Source: a virus. From it: 41,832 nucleotides of DNA. This document shows positions 6,650 through 14,054 of this stretch, in pieces. Made by a program: the position numbers and the translations under genes. How positions within the stretch are numbered: the first letter of the stretch is position 1; each line of letters begins with the position of its first letter. The notes under the pieces were generated by a model. The model saw only the letters and a list, made by a program, of their open reading frames with translations, ran no database searches and was not told where the DNA came from. The stretch covers positions 1 through 41,832 of IMG/VR virus record IMGVR_UViG_3300010373_000080. The stretch is one strand, 5' to 3'.

Positions 6650-7735
6650 ATGATTTTGACGTACCGATACCGCATCAAGGACGGCGCGAACGCGACGAAA
6701 CGCGCCCTTCAAAATCAGGCATCGGCAGTCAATTTTGTGTGGAATTTCTGTGTCGAAACTGATCGTATCGCGGCAGATCGTTACCGCGCTGGCCGCCATG
6801 TTAGTCGACCCTCCGCTTTCGATCTGATCAAGCTGTGCCTGGGTGCCGCCAAGGTACTCGGCATCCATTCCGATACCGTCAATGCGGTGTGCCAGACATT
6901 TACAGACGCCCGTCAGGCAATCTTTCCGAAGACACCTCGCTTTCGCAGCTATAAGCGTCATCTTCCGTGGATACCGGTCACGCGCCTCATCAAGGCAGCC
7001 AAACTAGACGATGGCACGCTGACTTTCCTCAAGCGCAAGTACCGTCTCTGGTACTCGCGTCCGCTTCCCGATGGTGCGAAGCCCAAGGCATGGAACATCG
7101 CTTGCGACGCGCGAGGCCGCTGGTACGTCAATATCCAGGCCGAAGTGACGGAGGGCGAGAAGCGCAGCGGAAAATCCGTTGGTATCGATCTCGGTTTGAA
7201 AACTCTCGCAACGCTGAGCGATGGCAGCAAGATCGAGCCGCCACAGTTCTATCGTAAGGCTGAGGCGCAACTCGCCAAGTTTCAGCGTTATGGACTCAAG
7301 AAGCGCGTCACGGCTCTCACGGCCAAGGTCGCCAATCAACGAAAAGATTTTCTGCACAAGGTGACAACGCGCCTTGTGAGAGATTATGCGCATATCGTCG
7401 TCGGAAATGTCAGCCCATCCAAGCTCGCGAAGACCAGAATGGCGAAATCCATTCAGGACGCGGGGTGGACTACACTGCGGCAACAGCTCTTGTACAAAGC
7501 TCTTAAGCTTGGCGCTGTTGTCGAAATCGTTTCCGAACGGCATAGTTCCCAAATGTGCTCGTGCTGCGGGATTATTCCCGTCAACAGCCCTAAAGGTATG
7601 GGCGCACTTGGAATAAGACATTGGGTTTGTCCCGGTTGTGGCTCATCGCATGATCGCGATGTGAATGCGGCTGTGAACATTCTTCGTGTCGGGCTGGAAC
7701 ATCAGCCTCCGGTTGCGGAAATCCTCGCCCTTTAG
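6650..7735 (+). CDS. tnpB: TnpB-family RNA-guided nuclease (IS200/IS605-type, lone tnpB)
   Basis: 361 residues from the ATG at 6650. TnpB proteins cut DNA guided by an RNA from the element's right end. The RuvC-I Asp180 is in VGIDLGLKTLAT. The RuvC-III Asp (335/337) is in SSHDRDVNAA. A zinc ribbon is formed by CSCC (303-306) and CPGC (327-330). The usual RuvC-II Glu (VVEDL) is replaced by VVGNVS at 250-255, while Glu296 in VSERHSSQ may serve instead. No TnpA is present. The gene lies on the strand opposite its neighbours, between the endolysin and a holin-like gene. The palindrome GGAATTGCTATATTCC precedes the ATG. Confidence 0.9.
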   Translation: MILTYRYRIKDGANATKRALQNQASAVNFVWNFCVETDRIAADRYRAGRHVSRPSAFDLIKLCLGAAKVLGIHSDTVNAVCQTFTDARQAIFPKTPRFRSYKRHLPWIPVTRLIKAAKLDDGTLTFLKRKYRLWYSRPLPDGAKPKAWNIACDARGRWYVNIQAEVTEGEKRSGKSVGIDLGLKTLATLSDGSKIEPPQFYRKAEAQLAKFQRYGLKKRVTALTAKVANQRKDFLHKVTTRLVRDYAHIVVGNVSPSKLAKTRMAKSIQDAGWTTLRQQLLYKALKLGAVVEIVSERHSSQMCSCCGIIPVNSPKGMGALGIRHWVCPGCGSSHDRDVNAAVNILRVGLEHQPPVAEILAL

Positions 7736-7752
7736 GGCGGGAAGATGTTAAC
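7724..7752 (+). ncRNA. Right-end hairpin of the TnpB element (candidate guide-RNA scaffold)
   Basis: The stop codon lies inside the stem-loop CGCCC-TTTA-GGGCG (7726-7739), followed by GGAAGATGTTAAC. TnpB elements of this kind overlap the tnpB 3' end with a guide RNA whose scaffold ends in such a hairpin. The bases after it, from about 7753, would be the guide. Transcription is not visible from sequence. Confidence 0.5.
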
Positions 7753-7780
7753 TATCGAGGTTGTCCAAGGCGAGGCACCC

Positions 7781-8101
7781 TCACTTATTCAAGGTGCGCC
7801 GGCGGGCGAACTCGGCTAGCACCAGGATTGCCAACGGGATAAACGGAACAAGCGCCGGGTTGACAGCGGAGAGTGCCGACTGAAGCGCATTCGCGATATT
7901 CGGGTCTCCGAGATAGGAGGAGATCGCGACAACTGCCGCGATAATGGCACTTCCAAGCGAACCGATCCGGGCGAGCGCGACCGTTGCCGAACTGTGGAAG
8001 GCCGTCATCAGCGCCGTACCCGGCGTCGAGCGATAGACCCGGACGGCGTCGAAAACGATGAACGCGGCGACGAGCACCGCAGCGAGAGCGATGTAGATCA
8101 T
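7781..8101 (-). CDS. Small membrane protein, second holin-like candidate
   Basis: 106 residues from the ATG at 8101, where GGAG sits about eight bases upstream; an in-frame ATG five codons earlier lies on the ribosome site. Three hydrophobic segments are visible: IYIALAAVLVAAFIVFD, SAIIAAVVAISSYL and LVPFIPLAILVLAEFA, with a basic C-terminus (FARRRTLNK). Size, topology and location upstream of the endolysin fit a holin or antiholin. It follows a terminator, so it is transcribed apart from rhuM or by read-through. The TnpB element now separates it from the endolysin. Confidence 0.65.
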   Translation of the reverse strand: MIYIALAAVLVAAFIVFDAVRVYRSTPGTALMTAFHSSATVALARIGSLGSAIIAAVVAISSYLGDPNIANALQSALSAVNPALVPFIPLAILVLAEFARRRTLNK

Positions 8102-8115
8102 GTGTGTTTGCTCCA

Positions 8116-8143
8116 ATAAAAAAGGGCCGCCGAAGCGACCCTT
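8116..8143 (-). terminator. Rho-independent terminator after the RhuM gene
   Basis: On the minus strand the stem AAGGGTCGC / GCGGCCCTT closes a TTCG loop and runs into TTTTTTATT. It has nine pairs with one G-T pair. It sits between the RhuM stop and the next gene's ribosome site. Confidence 0.85.
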
Positions 8144-8185
8144 GTCTCTGATATCTCAAAGTGGTGACTTAGTTGGCGAAGCTCT

Positions 8186-9328
8186 TCATGCATCTTCCAT
8201 CAGCAAGTCATCGTACTCGCCGTAAGCCAGCGCCTCTTCATCGTATTCGACGCCCATGGCTTCTATTTTCAGACGCTTCTTATAAAGTCCAAGCTCAACC
8301 TTGGCATGCTTTATCGCTTCATCCTTGATGTAATCCTTGTAGCCATCAAAGACCGGGTAATCGTTCAAGACCAGAAGCCTATCAAGCTGATCATGAAGCG
8401 ACTTCATCGTCATCTTCCGGCCGGCCAAGGCAGTCGACTCGGCATAGAGAAGGAACTGTTCCGAAAGAAGATGAAGCCGATAAAGCTCGTCTTCCCGCAA
8501 ATAGTTCTTCCCGGTCTTGGCATCATCGAACGTGGGCTTTGCACCTTCCATCGACCGCAAGCCCATGCTGGTTTCCCGATGGTCGGCGCGATCAAGGATA
8601 AGCTTCGAACTAGTCAGCCCCGTCACAGCATGGTGAAACTTGTCCTGCAGAAGGGCATAGAAGGTTTTGACCTGGCGCGCGCTCGGATCGTAATCAGAAG
8701 ACGATACTTTGAAGCACTCACGAACCTTGGCATAGACCTGCTTCTCCGAAGAGCGAAGAGCACGAATTTCGGCCGCAAGTTTATTCAGCTTCTCCGGGGA
8801 TTCCCGAAGAGCCTTTTCATTGATGACGTAGCCTTGCTCCAAATAGCTCCGGACGATCTTACTGGACCATTGCCGGAATTTGGTCGCCTCCTTGGAACTC
8901 ACTCGGTAACCGACGGCGATGATCGCGTCGAGGTTATAGTGGGAGGTCAGGTAGCCTTTGCCGTCAGAAGCAGTTATTCGGAATTTCCTAATAACTGACG
9001 TCTCATCCAATTCTCCAGCTTTCAGCAGGTTTTTGAGGTGCTCATTGATGGTCGGAACGGTTACTTGGAAAATATCCGCTATCTGAGCTTGGGTCGCCCA
9101 TATCTCATTTTCGCCGGGCTGGAATTCCAACTCTACGGTAGTTGAGTCATCTCGGTCGTATGCGATCTTCGTCAGGCTAGGCGCTATAGCTTTCGGCTCC
9201 TGAGGTTTGCTCCACCTCGCCTCGGCCGCTTTCCGCGCAATGTCTGCCCTCTGCTCTGCCGTGAGGCTTTCGGCGCGAGCTTTGCCACCGATTGCTTTCC
9301 CAGAAATTTCATCGTCGTCATTCGACAT
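8186..9328 (-). CDS. rhuM: RhuM family protein
   Basis: 380 residues from the ATG at 9328, with AAAGGA seven bases upstream; an ORF extension to 9409 lacks such a site. Residues about 10-40 hold a GGKARAESLTAEQRADIARK motif, a short conserved segment often placed at the N-terminus of mobile-element proteins. The rest is a typical RhuM body: IWATQAQIADIFQVTVPTI as a helix-turn-helix-like start, then ITASDGKGYLTSHYNLDAII. RhuM was named from a Salmonella pathogenicity island, and its biochemical role is not established. The gene has its own 3' terminator and a terminator just upstream, so it is an independent unit, probably cargo. Confidence 0.88.
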   Translation of the reverse strand: MSNDDDEISGKAIGGKARAESLTAEQRADIARKAAEARWSKPQEPKAIAPSLTKIAYDRDDSTTVELEFQPGENEIWATQAQIADIFQVTVPTINEHLKNLLKAGELDETSVIRKFRITASDGKGYLTSHYNLDAIIAVGYRVSSKEATKFRQWSSKIVRSYLEQGYVINEKALRESPEKLNKLAAEIRALRSSEKQVYAKVRECFKVSSSDYDPSARQVKTFYALLQDKFHHAVTGLTSSKLILDRADHRETSMGLRSMEGAKPTFDDAKTGKNYLREDELYRLHLLSEQFLLYAESTALAGRKMTMKSLHDQLDRLLVLNDYPVFDGYKDYIKDEAIKHAKVELGLYKKRLKIEAMGVEYDEEALAYGEYDDLLMEDA

Positions 9329-9443
9329 GCAAGCATCCTTTTGTTGATTGCTTGCATATGTGATCTGATTTGCGTGCTTTCGTAAAGAAATATCGTGCGG
9401 TGCTTGCACAAACCGCCAAAATATCCCCTCTATTCCCCCGAAA

Positions 9444-9470
9444 TAAAAAAGGCGCCCCGAAGGACGCCTT
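9444..9470 (-). terminator. Rho-independent terminator after the methyltransferase gene
   Basis: The minus strand reads AAGGCGTCC-TTCG-GGGCGCCTT followed by TTTTTA: a stable stem with one G-T pair and a T tract. It marks the end of the tail-fibre transcription unit and insulates rhuM. Confidence 0.85.
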
Positions 9471-9492
9471 GTGATTTTTGATAGTGGTTGGA

Positions 9493-10182
9493 TTAGGATA
9501 GTCGCCTTAGCGCGATGTCATGATAACCCCAGCCGTCAAGGGCTAGATGCGACACCTTGAAATTCTCGGCGAATACAAACTCGTTTACGGCTTGCATGAC
9601 GCCGTATGGATCGCCCTCTAACGGAGACCACACCGCATAGTCATTGCAGACGATATACCCACCAACCTTTACCTTCTGCTTTGCCACTTCGAGATCCTTG
9701 CGGACGTGCTCATAAATATGGCTTGCATCAATGTAGATCCACTCGAAATGTTGGTCTGGGAATTTTGAAAGTTCTTCCCATGAATATCCGGTGATCGTCG
9801 TCAGTCTGCCTTCATTAATAAAGGGCTGCAGAAGATCAAAGCGAAAAGGCCCATAATCAACATCAATCGTACGGAGACTGATGCTGGGGAGAAGGTTCAA
9901 AATAAATTCAGCAAAAAGCCCCGCTTGCGTCCCGACTTCGATCACCTCGCCAGCGCTAGGCATTTGGCGGATGATGTCCTTGCGGTTGCTCAATACCTTG
10001 CAACCATCGAGTTTTTCTTGTGGGATTGTAACCCGAGTGCCAGAATGGCCCATAAGGTAATCAGGCGGAGTGCCATCGGCAGCGATCGAGGCAGCCACAT
10101 CCTCTCTCAGGGCCGCACGAAACGTAAGGTATGCGTCTCTCGCTTTCTCGCGAATGGCGCGATGATTTACCAGATCTGACAT
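9493..10182 (-). CDS. Class I SAM-dependent methyltransferase (Methyltransf_24 type)
   Basis: 229 residues. The SAM-binding motif I is IEVGTQAG (81-88), followed by acidic D107 (RTIDVDYG) at the end of strand beta-2. IDASH at 151-155 is typical of the Methyltransf_24 group, which often acts on sugars or small molecules in glycan loci. It is the last gene after tailspike and glycosyltransferase genes, suggesting modification of a surface glycan or a virion part rather than DNA, although a DNA target cannot be excluded. Its GAGAGG ribosome site lies inside the 3' arm of a strong hairpin at 10185-10240, suggesting translational control. Confidence 0.8.
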   Translation of the reverse strand: MSDLVNHRAIREKARDAYLTFRAALREDVAASIAADGTPPDYLMGHSGTRVTIPQEKLDGCKVLSNRKDIIRQMPSAGEVIEVGTQAGLFAEFILNLLPSISLRTIDVDYGPFRFDLLQPFINEGRLTTITGYSWEELSKFPDQHFEWIYIDASHIYEHVRKDLEVAKQKVKVGGYIVCNDYAVWSPLEGDPYGVMQAVNEFVFAENFKVSHLALDGWGYHDIALRRLS

Positions 10183-10184
10183 TA

Positions 10185-10240
10185 AAGCCTCTCAGAAAAT
10201 GCAACACGGCGGAAGGTGTCGCATAGTTTCTGAAAGGCTT
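10185..10240 (-). promoter_or_regulatory. Long RNA hairpin sequestering the methyltransferase ribosome site
   Basis: In the minus-strand transcript, a 14-base arm starting AAGCCTTTCAGAAA pairs with TTTCTGAGAGGCTT at the other end. An inner nine-pair stem (ATGCGACAC with GTGTTGCAT) lies across a two-base bulge, with an eight-base loop CTTCCGCC. That is 23 pairs with two wobbles. The GAGAGG ribosome site of the gene starting at 10182 is within the 3' arm. No T tract follows, so this is not a standard terminator. Confidence 0.75.
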
Positions 10241-10290
10241 CAATCTCAAGGAGGGTTCCTCATCGGTTGTTGCAACTCTGTGACGCACTT

Positions 10291-12432
10291 TTATTGAGCC
10301 TCGTATGATCCGGAGATGCTAATGAAAGCGCCAGCGCCACCCGGATATGTGCCGTCATAATTTGTTATAGCAGCAATATTTGTGCCGAATCCGATAACCC
10401 CAACAACAGTTTTTGACGTCGAAATGAATGCCGATCCTGATAGTTGCGTTTGGGCTAGTGATGTGAAGGGCAGCGTCAATTTAACCGATCCGGCACACGT
10501 ACCATTTGTGGTGATTGAGGCCTGAACATTCACAAAGACAGTTTTCCCGATGATTTGATATCGACCACTAACGCCAGAGGTTGTCGTGACGGTTCCGCTT
10601 CCACAGCTAAATGTTGGAGTGAAACCAGTCCATGGTTGGCCCGCTGTCGACCCCGTGTTACTAAAAATCGTGTTGGTTGACGAGATCGCGGTATCAGCCA
10701 CGATAGTATTCGCGGCGGTTACGGATGCCAGATTATTGCCATAAATCAGAGAATTTACGACATTGGCACCGATCGAAACACCTTGCACCCCAGTTTCAAG
10801 CGGGCCAATAACGGTGTTTCCAGTAATGATCGCGCCGGTATTGTCTGAAATAGTATTTTGCAGCCTTATAGCGGCAACCGTTGGCTGATCCGCAATCGCG
10901 CCCAAAACAACCTGATTCCCCTCAAGCAGAAAGGTGTACTGTGAACGAAGATTTGGCTGGCTATCCGTTCCCCCTGGGTATCCCCATCCGTGGGAGCCGA
11001 TAAAATGATTGTTGCCACCGCCGGCAGCATAGAAGTTTGCGACACGCGCATTGACAGCCGTAGCCCCGAACTGATTGTCAGTGCCGGTTATCCACATGTT
11101 ATAATCAGGTAGATCAGCGGTAGTGTTGTAAAGCGTATGGCCGGCGTCATTGACATTTTCGAGCCGGTTCGAATTGTCGATTGAGGTTTCGTAGCCCGAT
11201 TGCTGAAAGTAGTTTGCACCATTTCCAGCAGCGGCGTTTCGCAGTACAGAGTTGCGAAAAGTCAACCCAACCGTGTAGACATTGTAAACGGTATATCGCG
11301 AAATTCCCCATCCATCGATCCGGACATTTTCAAATGTAAGCTTGTATGCGCTCTTGGTCTGTGTACCGAATGCAGCGCCCTCGATATACATCGTTGCGTA
11401 GAGCACAGCACCGCTTGAACATCCTGGCAATGCTCGTATCGTGGCCCCGCCACCGGCAGGGCCGACGACCCTAAGGCTAGCCGTGCCGTTCGCAACCTTC
11501 TGAGGACGGAAACTATCCGCGCACACATTATAATAACCAGAGGGCGGAGGCGGCAGGTAAAGCAAGCCAGCATTTGGACCCGTCGAAGAAGATGCTGCGG
11601 CTGCCGCGGCATTCAGGGCGGCGCTGTCATCGCCACCCGTGCCGGCAGATGCATTGAAGTCCTGCGGGGTGATTGCATAGTTCTGCCAGCGTGTTGCGCC
11701 CGTAAGAGAAACCGCACCGGTTCCGGTTCGGGTGTAATTTGTCTGAGCATCATTGATGCTCTTATTGGTCAGCGTGTCGGTCGTATTCCGCCCAATAAGC
11801 GTATCCGTGGCGGCGGGAAGCGTAAGCGTGCCCGAGGCTGCGGCAGATGGCTGAATGATCGTCGCACCCGACGTTGACCCGTTTAGTGTAGCGCCACCGC
11901 CCACAACGGGCGCCGTCAGCGTTTTATTGATCAACGTCTGAGTGTCAGTGGTGCCGACGATCACGCCCGACGGGAGCACTTTTCCGCTATCAACAAGACT
12001 GGTGCCAGACGTGTTGCCGAAGGTGGCAATATGGCCGATGGTCGAAGAGTTAGGACCGACTATGGTTCCGGCTCCGATTGGACCAAAGGTCATGTTTCCC
12101 GCTTGGTAGTACAGGCCAGAAGATGTCAGCCAAATATCGCCGTTGTTTGGAACATTAGGAGCAGTCCCGGTCAGGATACTGAAGCCAGCGGTTGAAGCGG
12201 TAGATCCAGTTGTCTTCAGCCGCCCGAGCATGGTATCCCCGGCACGGTTTACCGGCGTGAACCCTAGCGTATCCTGTTTTTGCTGAAACCAATTGTTCCA
12301 CTGACCAACGGTCGGAACCATCCCATAGGTCATTGCCGGGTTTGATGGAGCGGACTGAGCAAAAACAGGTCCAGAAAAAAGCGCAACGATAAGGGTGGCA
12401 GCTATGCTGCAATAGATTTTGAAATTTTTCAC
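10291..12432 (-). CDS. Tailspike/pectate-lyase-like beta-helix protein with N-terminal signal peptide
   Basis: 713 residues from a GTG at 12432, chosen because GAGGA lies about eight bases upstream, inside the glycosyltransferase stop region. Residues 1-25 form a Sec signal peptide: basic KNFK, a hydrophobic core (SIAATLIVALFSG) and an AxA-type site (VFA-QS). The protein continues with a fibre-like region (about 40-240), then the start of a right-handed beta-helix (ITPQDFNASAGTGGDDSAAL, near 255) and a C-terminal beta domain. It probably binds or degrades host polysaccharide. A signal peptide is odd for a virion part assembled in the cytoplasm. Confidence 0.8.
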   Translation of the reverse strand: MKNFKIYCSIAATLIVALFSGPVFAQSAPSNPAMTYGMVPTVGQWNNWFQQKQDTLGFTPVNRAGDTMLGRLKTTGSTASTAGFSILTGTAPNVPNNGDIWLTSSGLYYQAGNMTFGPIGAGTIVGPNSSTIGHIATFGNTSGTSLVDSGKVLPSGVIVGTTDTQTLINKTLTAPVVGGGATLNGSTSGATIIQPSAAASGTLTLPAATDTLIGRNTTDTLTNKSINDAQTNYTRTGTGAVSLTGATRWQNYAITPQDFNASAGTGGDDSAALNAAAAAASSSTGPNAGLLYLPPPPSGYYNVCADSFRPQKVANGTASLRVVGPAGGGATIRALPGCSSGAVLYATMYIEGAAFGTQTKSAYKLTFENVRIDGWGISRYTVYNVYTVGLTFRNSVLRNAAAGNGANYFQQSGYETSIDNSNRLENVNDAGHTLYNTTADLPDYNMWITGTDNQFGATAVNARVANFYAAGGGNNHFIGSHGWGYPGGTDSQPNLRSQYTFLLEGNQVVLGAIADQPTVAAIRLQNTISDNTGAIITGNTVIGPLETGVQGVSIGANVVNSLIYGNNLASVTAANTIVADTAISSTNTIFSNTGSTAGQPWTGFTPTFSCGSGTVTTTSGVSGRYQIIGKTVFVNVQASITTNGTCAGSVKLTLPFTSLAQTQLSGSAFISTSKTVVGVIGFGTNIAAITNYDGTYPGGAGAFISISGSYEAQ

Positions 12433-12443
12433 GGATATGTTCC

Positions 12444-13502
12444 TCAGAGTCCTAGCAGGACTTTGTCCCATTGGGCCATGGATGCGGAGTTGTACCGCTC
12501 GATATTCGCCTGATTGCGCTTGACGAGCCGCTTGGACCAGAATCCGAGCGCCTTATAGATCTTCCTCTCGATATCTGGCCGAGAGTTCGGGCGAGCCGCA
12601 CAGCAGCTCACGAGCCATGGCACTTCCGCCGATCCGATCACCGGGACGCCGGCGAAGACCGCATCAGCCAGGACGATATTGAAGGTCTCGGACAAGCTTA
12701 CTTGCATGACGAGATCCATCGTTCCGACCAAGGCGCGGAAGTCCTCTGAATCCATCCAGTTATGCTCGACAAGCTCGATGTCATCGCCACCATTCTGGAA
12801 GATGCTGCGGAGGTTCTTCAGGATCGGGCCGCCGTTGCCCTCGACGCGGTTCCCGTTGATGTGGAAGCGTAGATGGACATCGTTATCTCGAGCGAACTGG
12901 ATGGCTGCCAGAGCCTGGATGACGACGTTCTTGAGCGGCCGAACCGCCCCGAAGCAGCCGACGTTCAGTTCGCCCAGATGCGCCCATCTACTGGGATGGA
13001 CGACTTTCTTGTCGTGGGAATAGTAGTTCGGCAGATAGCGGAGCCTGTCTGGAGATATCCCCATTGCTCGCGTATCGCCGAGCATCCGCATGGAATTTGG
13101 AGCGATCAGGACATTCGGAAAATCCGCATATTCCTTCATCCAGCCAAAGGCGATCCCTTCCGAGGACAGGAAAGGCGTCTCGCTGTGGTTCCGGACGATG
13201 AACCGTGTTTTCGGAAGCGCCTTGAGCAGATCGCCGAACTTGTACGGCGGGCACCAGAACGCTTCAATGATGCAGACATCGGCCTTGAACTTCACGCATT
13301 CCCGATGAATGTCATTGCCATCCCTCACATGCACGATATCAGAGGCATAGCCGAGACGCTTCAGCATCTCGCAGGCCATGTTAGCGGAATTGAACAGACC
13401 GCTGCACAGGGGCTTCCCTGAGCCGCTATAGGACCAATCCTTATCGCAGACGTCGTAAGGCTGCTCTCTGTACTTGAGAACGAAGAGAACGCGGGGTTTC
13501 AT
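12444..13502 (-). CDS. Glycosyltransferase, GT-B fold (GT4-like)
   Basis: 352 residues. The C-terminal half shows GT-B hallmarks: NVGCFGAVRPLKNV at the start of the second Rossmann domain and SLSETFNIVLADAVFAGVPV, the region that binds the sugar nucleotide, with acidic residues spaced as in family GT4. The N-terminus (PRVLFVLKYREQP) is the first Rossmann strand. It transfers a sugar from a nucleotide donor; the acceptor is unknown. Lying between fibre-assembly and tailspike genes, it may alter the host O-antigen or capsule, or glycosylate the fibre. The next gene starts 11 bases on, so the two are translated from one message. Confidence 0.82.
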   Translation of the reverse strand: MKPRVLFVLKYREQPYDVCDKDWSYSGSGKPLCSGLFNSANMACEMLKRLGYASDIVHVRDGNDIHRECVKFKADVCIIEAFWCPPYKFGDLLKALPKTRFIVRNHSETPFLSSEGIAFGWMKEYADFPNVLIAPNSMRMLGDTRAMGISPDRLRYLPNYYSHDKKVVHPSRWAHLGELNVGCFGAVRPLKNVVIQALAAIQFARDNDVHLRFHINGNRVEGNGGPILKNLRSIFQNGGDDIELVEHNWMDSEDFRALVGTMDLVMQVSLSETFNIVLADAVFAGVPVIGSAEVPWLVSCCAARPNSRPDIERKIYKALGFWSKRLVKRNQANIERYNSASMAQWDKVLLGL

Positions 13503-13511
13503 GGGAGTTCC

Positions 13512-14045
13512 TTACGAAACGGTGGGCCAGCTTGCGGCGTCGATTTCGGCCGTTGTAGTGATCGTGCCGGCGATGATCTGCTTGTCGACTTCGCCTTCGG
13601 CGGCAAAGCTCGCCTGGACGTGAGCGCCGACCGTATTGGCGATAGCCGTCATCTGTGCCGCCGTCAGCTCCACAAAGCCGGCTGACGTCTTGAACTTCAC
13701 CGTCACGTCTGGGTTCGCCTGAACATAGTTGTAGGCTCCCGTGATGAGCGCCTGACTTTGCCGATCAGTGGCGACCTTCGAACCATCAACCGTAATGCCG
13801 CCAGTCTCGACGGCGTATCGCTTTGTGGCGGCATAGGTGAGAAGATCATCCGATGTCACAGCCGGTGCAACTGGTGCACTAAACGTCTTGCCATCATATA
13901 TGAAGCCCTGCTCAACTGTGGATTTACAGGGTACGAACGTTTGAGCCACATCGGCATAAAAGCAATCCGTCAGTTCGACGCCATCGGGTATCGATACTAT
14001 TTCCACAACGACACCATCGGCGATACGAGCAAAATTCTGGGTCAT
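13512..14045 (-). CDS. DUF4376-like tail-fibre-associated protein
   Basis: 177 residues. The N-terminal part (ARIADGVVVEIVSIPDGVEL) followed by FIYDGKTFSAP is typical of fibre-assembly or fibre-tip proteins, and the C-terminal half with KRYAVETGGITVDG and ATDRQSQALI matches DUF4376. These proteins sit beside phage tail fibres and are thought to help their folding or form an accessory tip. The gene lies nine bases after the glycine-rich fibre gene, which supports a partner role. Confidence 0.72.
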   Translation of the reverse strand: MTQNFARIADGVVVEIVSIPDGVELTDCFYADVAQTFVPCKSTVEQGFIYDGKTFSAPVAPAVTSDDLLTYAATKRYAVETGGITVDGSKVATDRQSQALITGAYNYVQANPDVTVKFKTSAGFVELTAAQMTAIANTVGAHVQASFAAEGEVDKQIIAGTITTTAEIDAASWPTVS

Positions 14046-14054
14046 GATAAGCCC

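Noticed and set aside
12471-12749. Plus-strand frame opposite the glycosyltransferase 3' end
   Set aside because: Shadow frame without a ribosome site.
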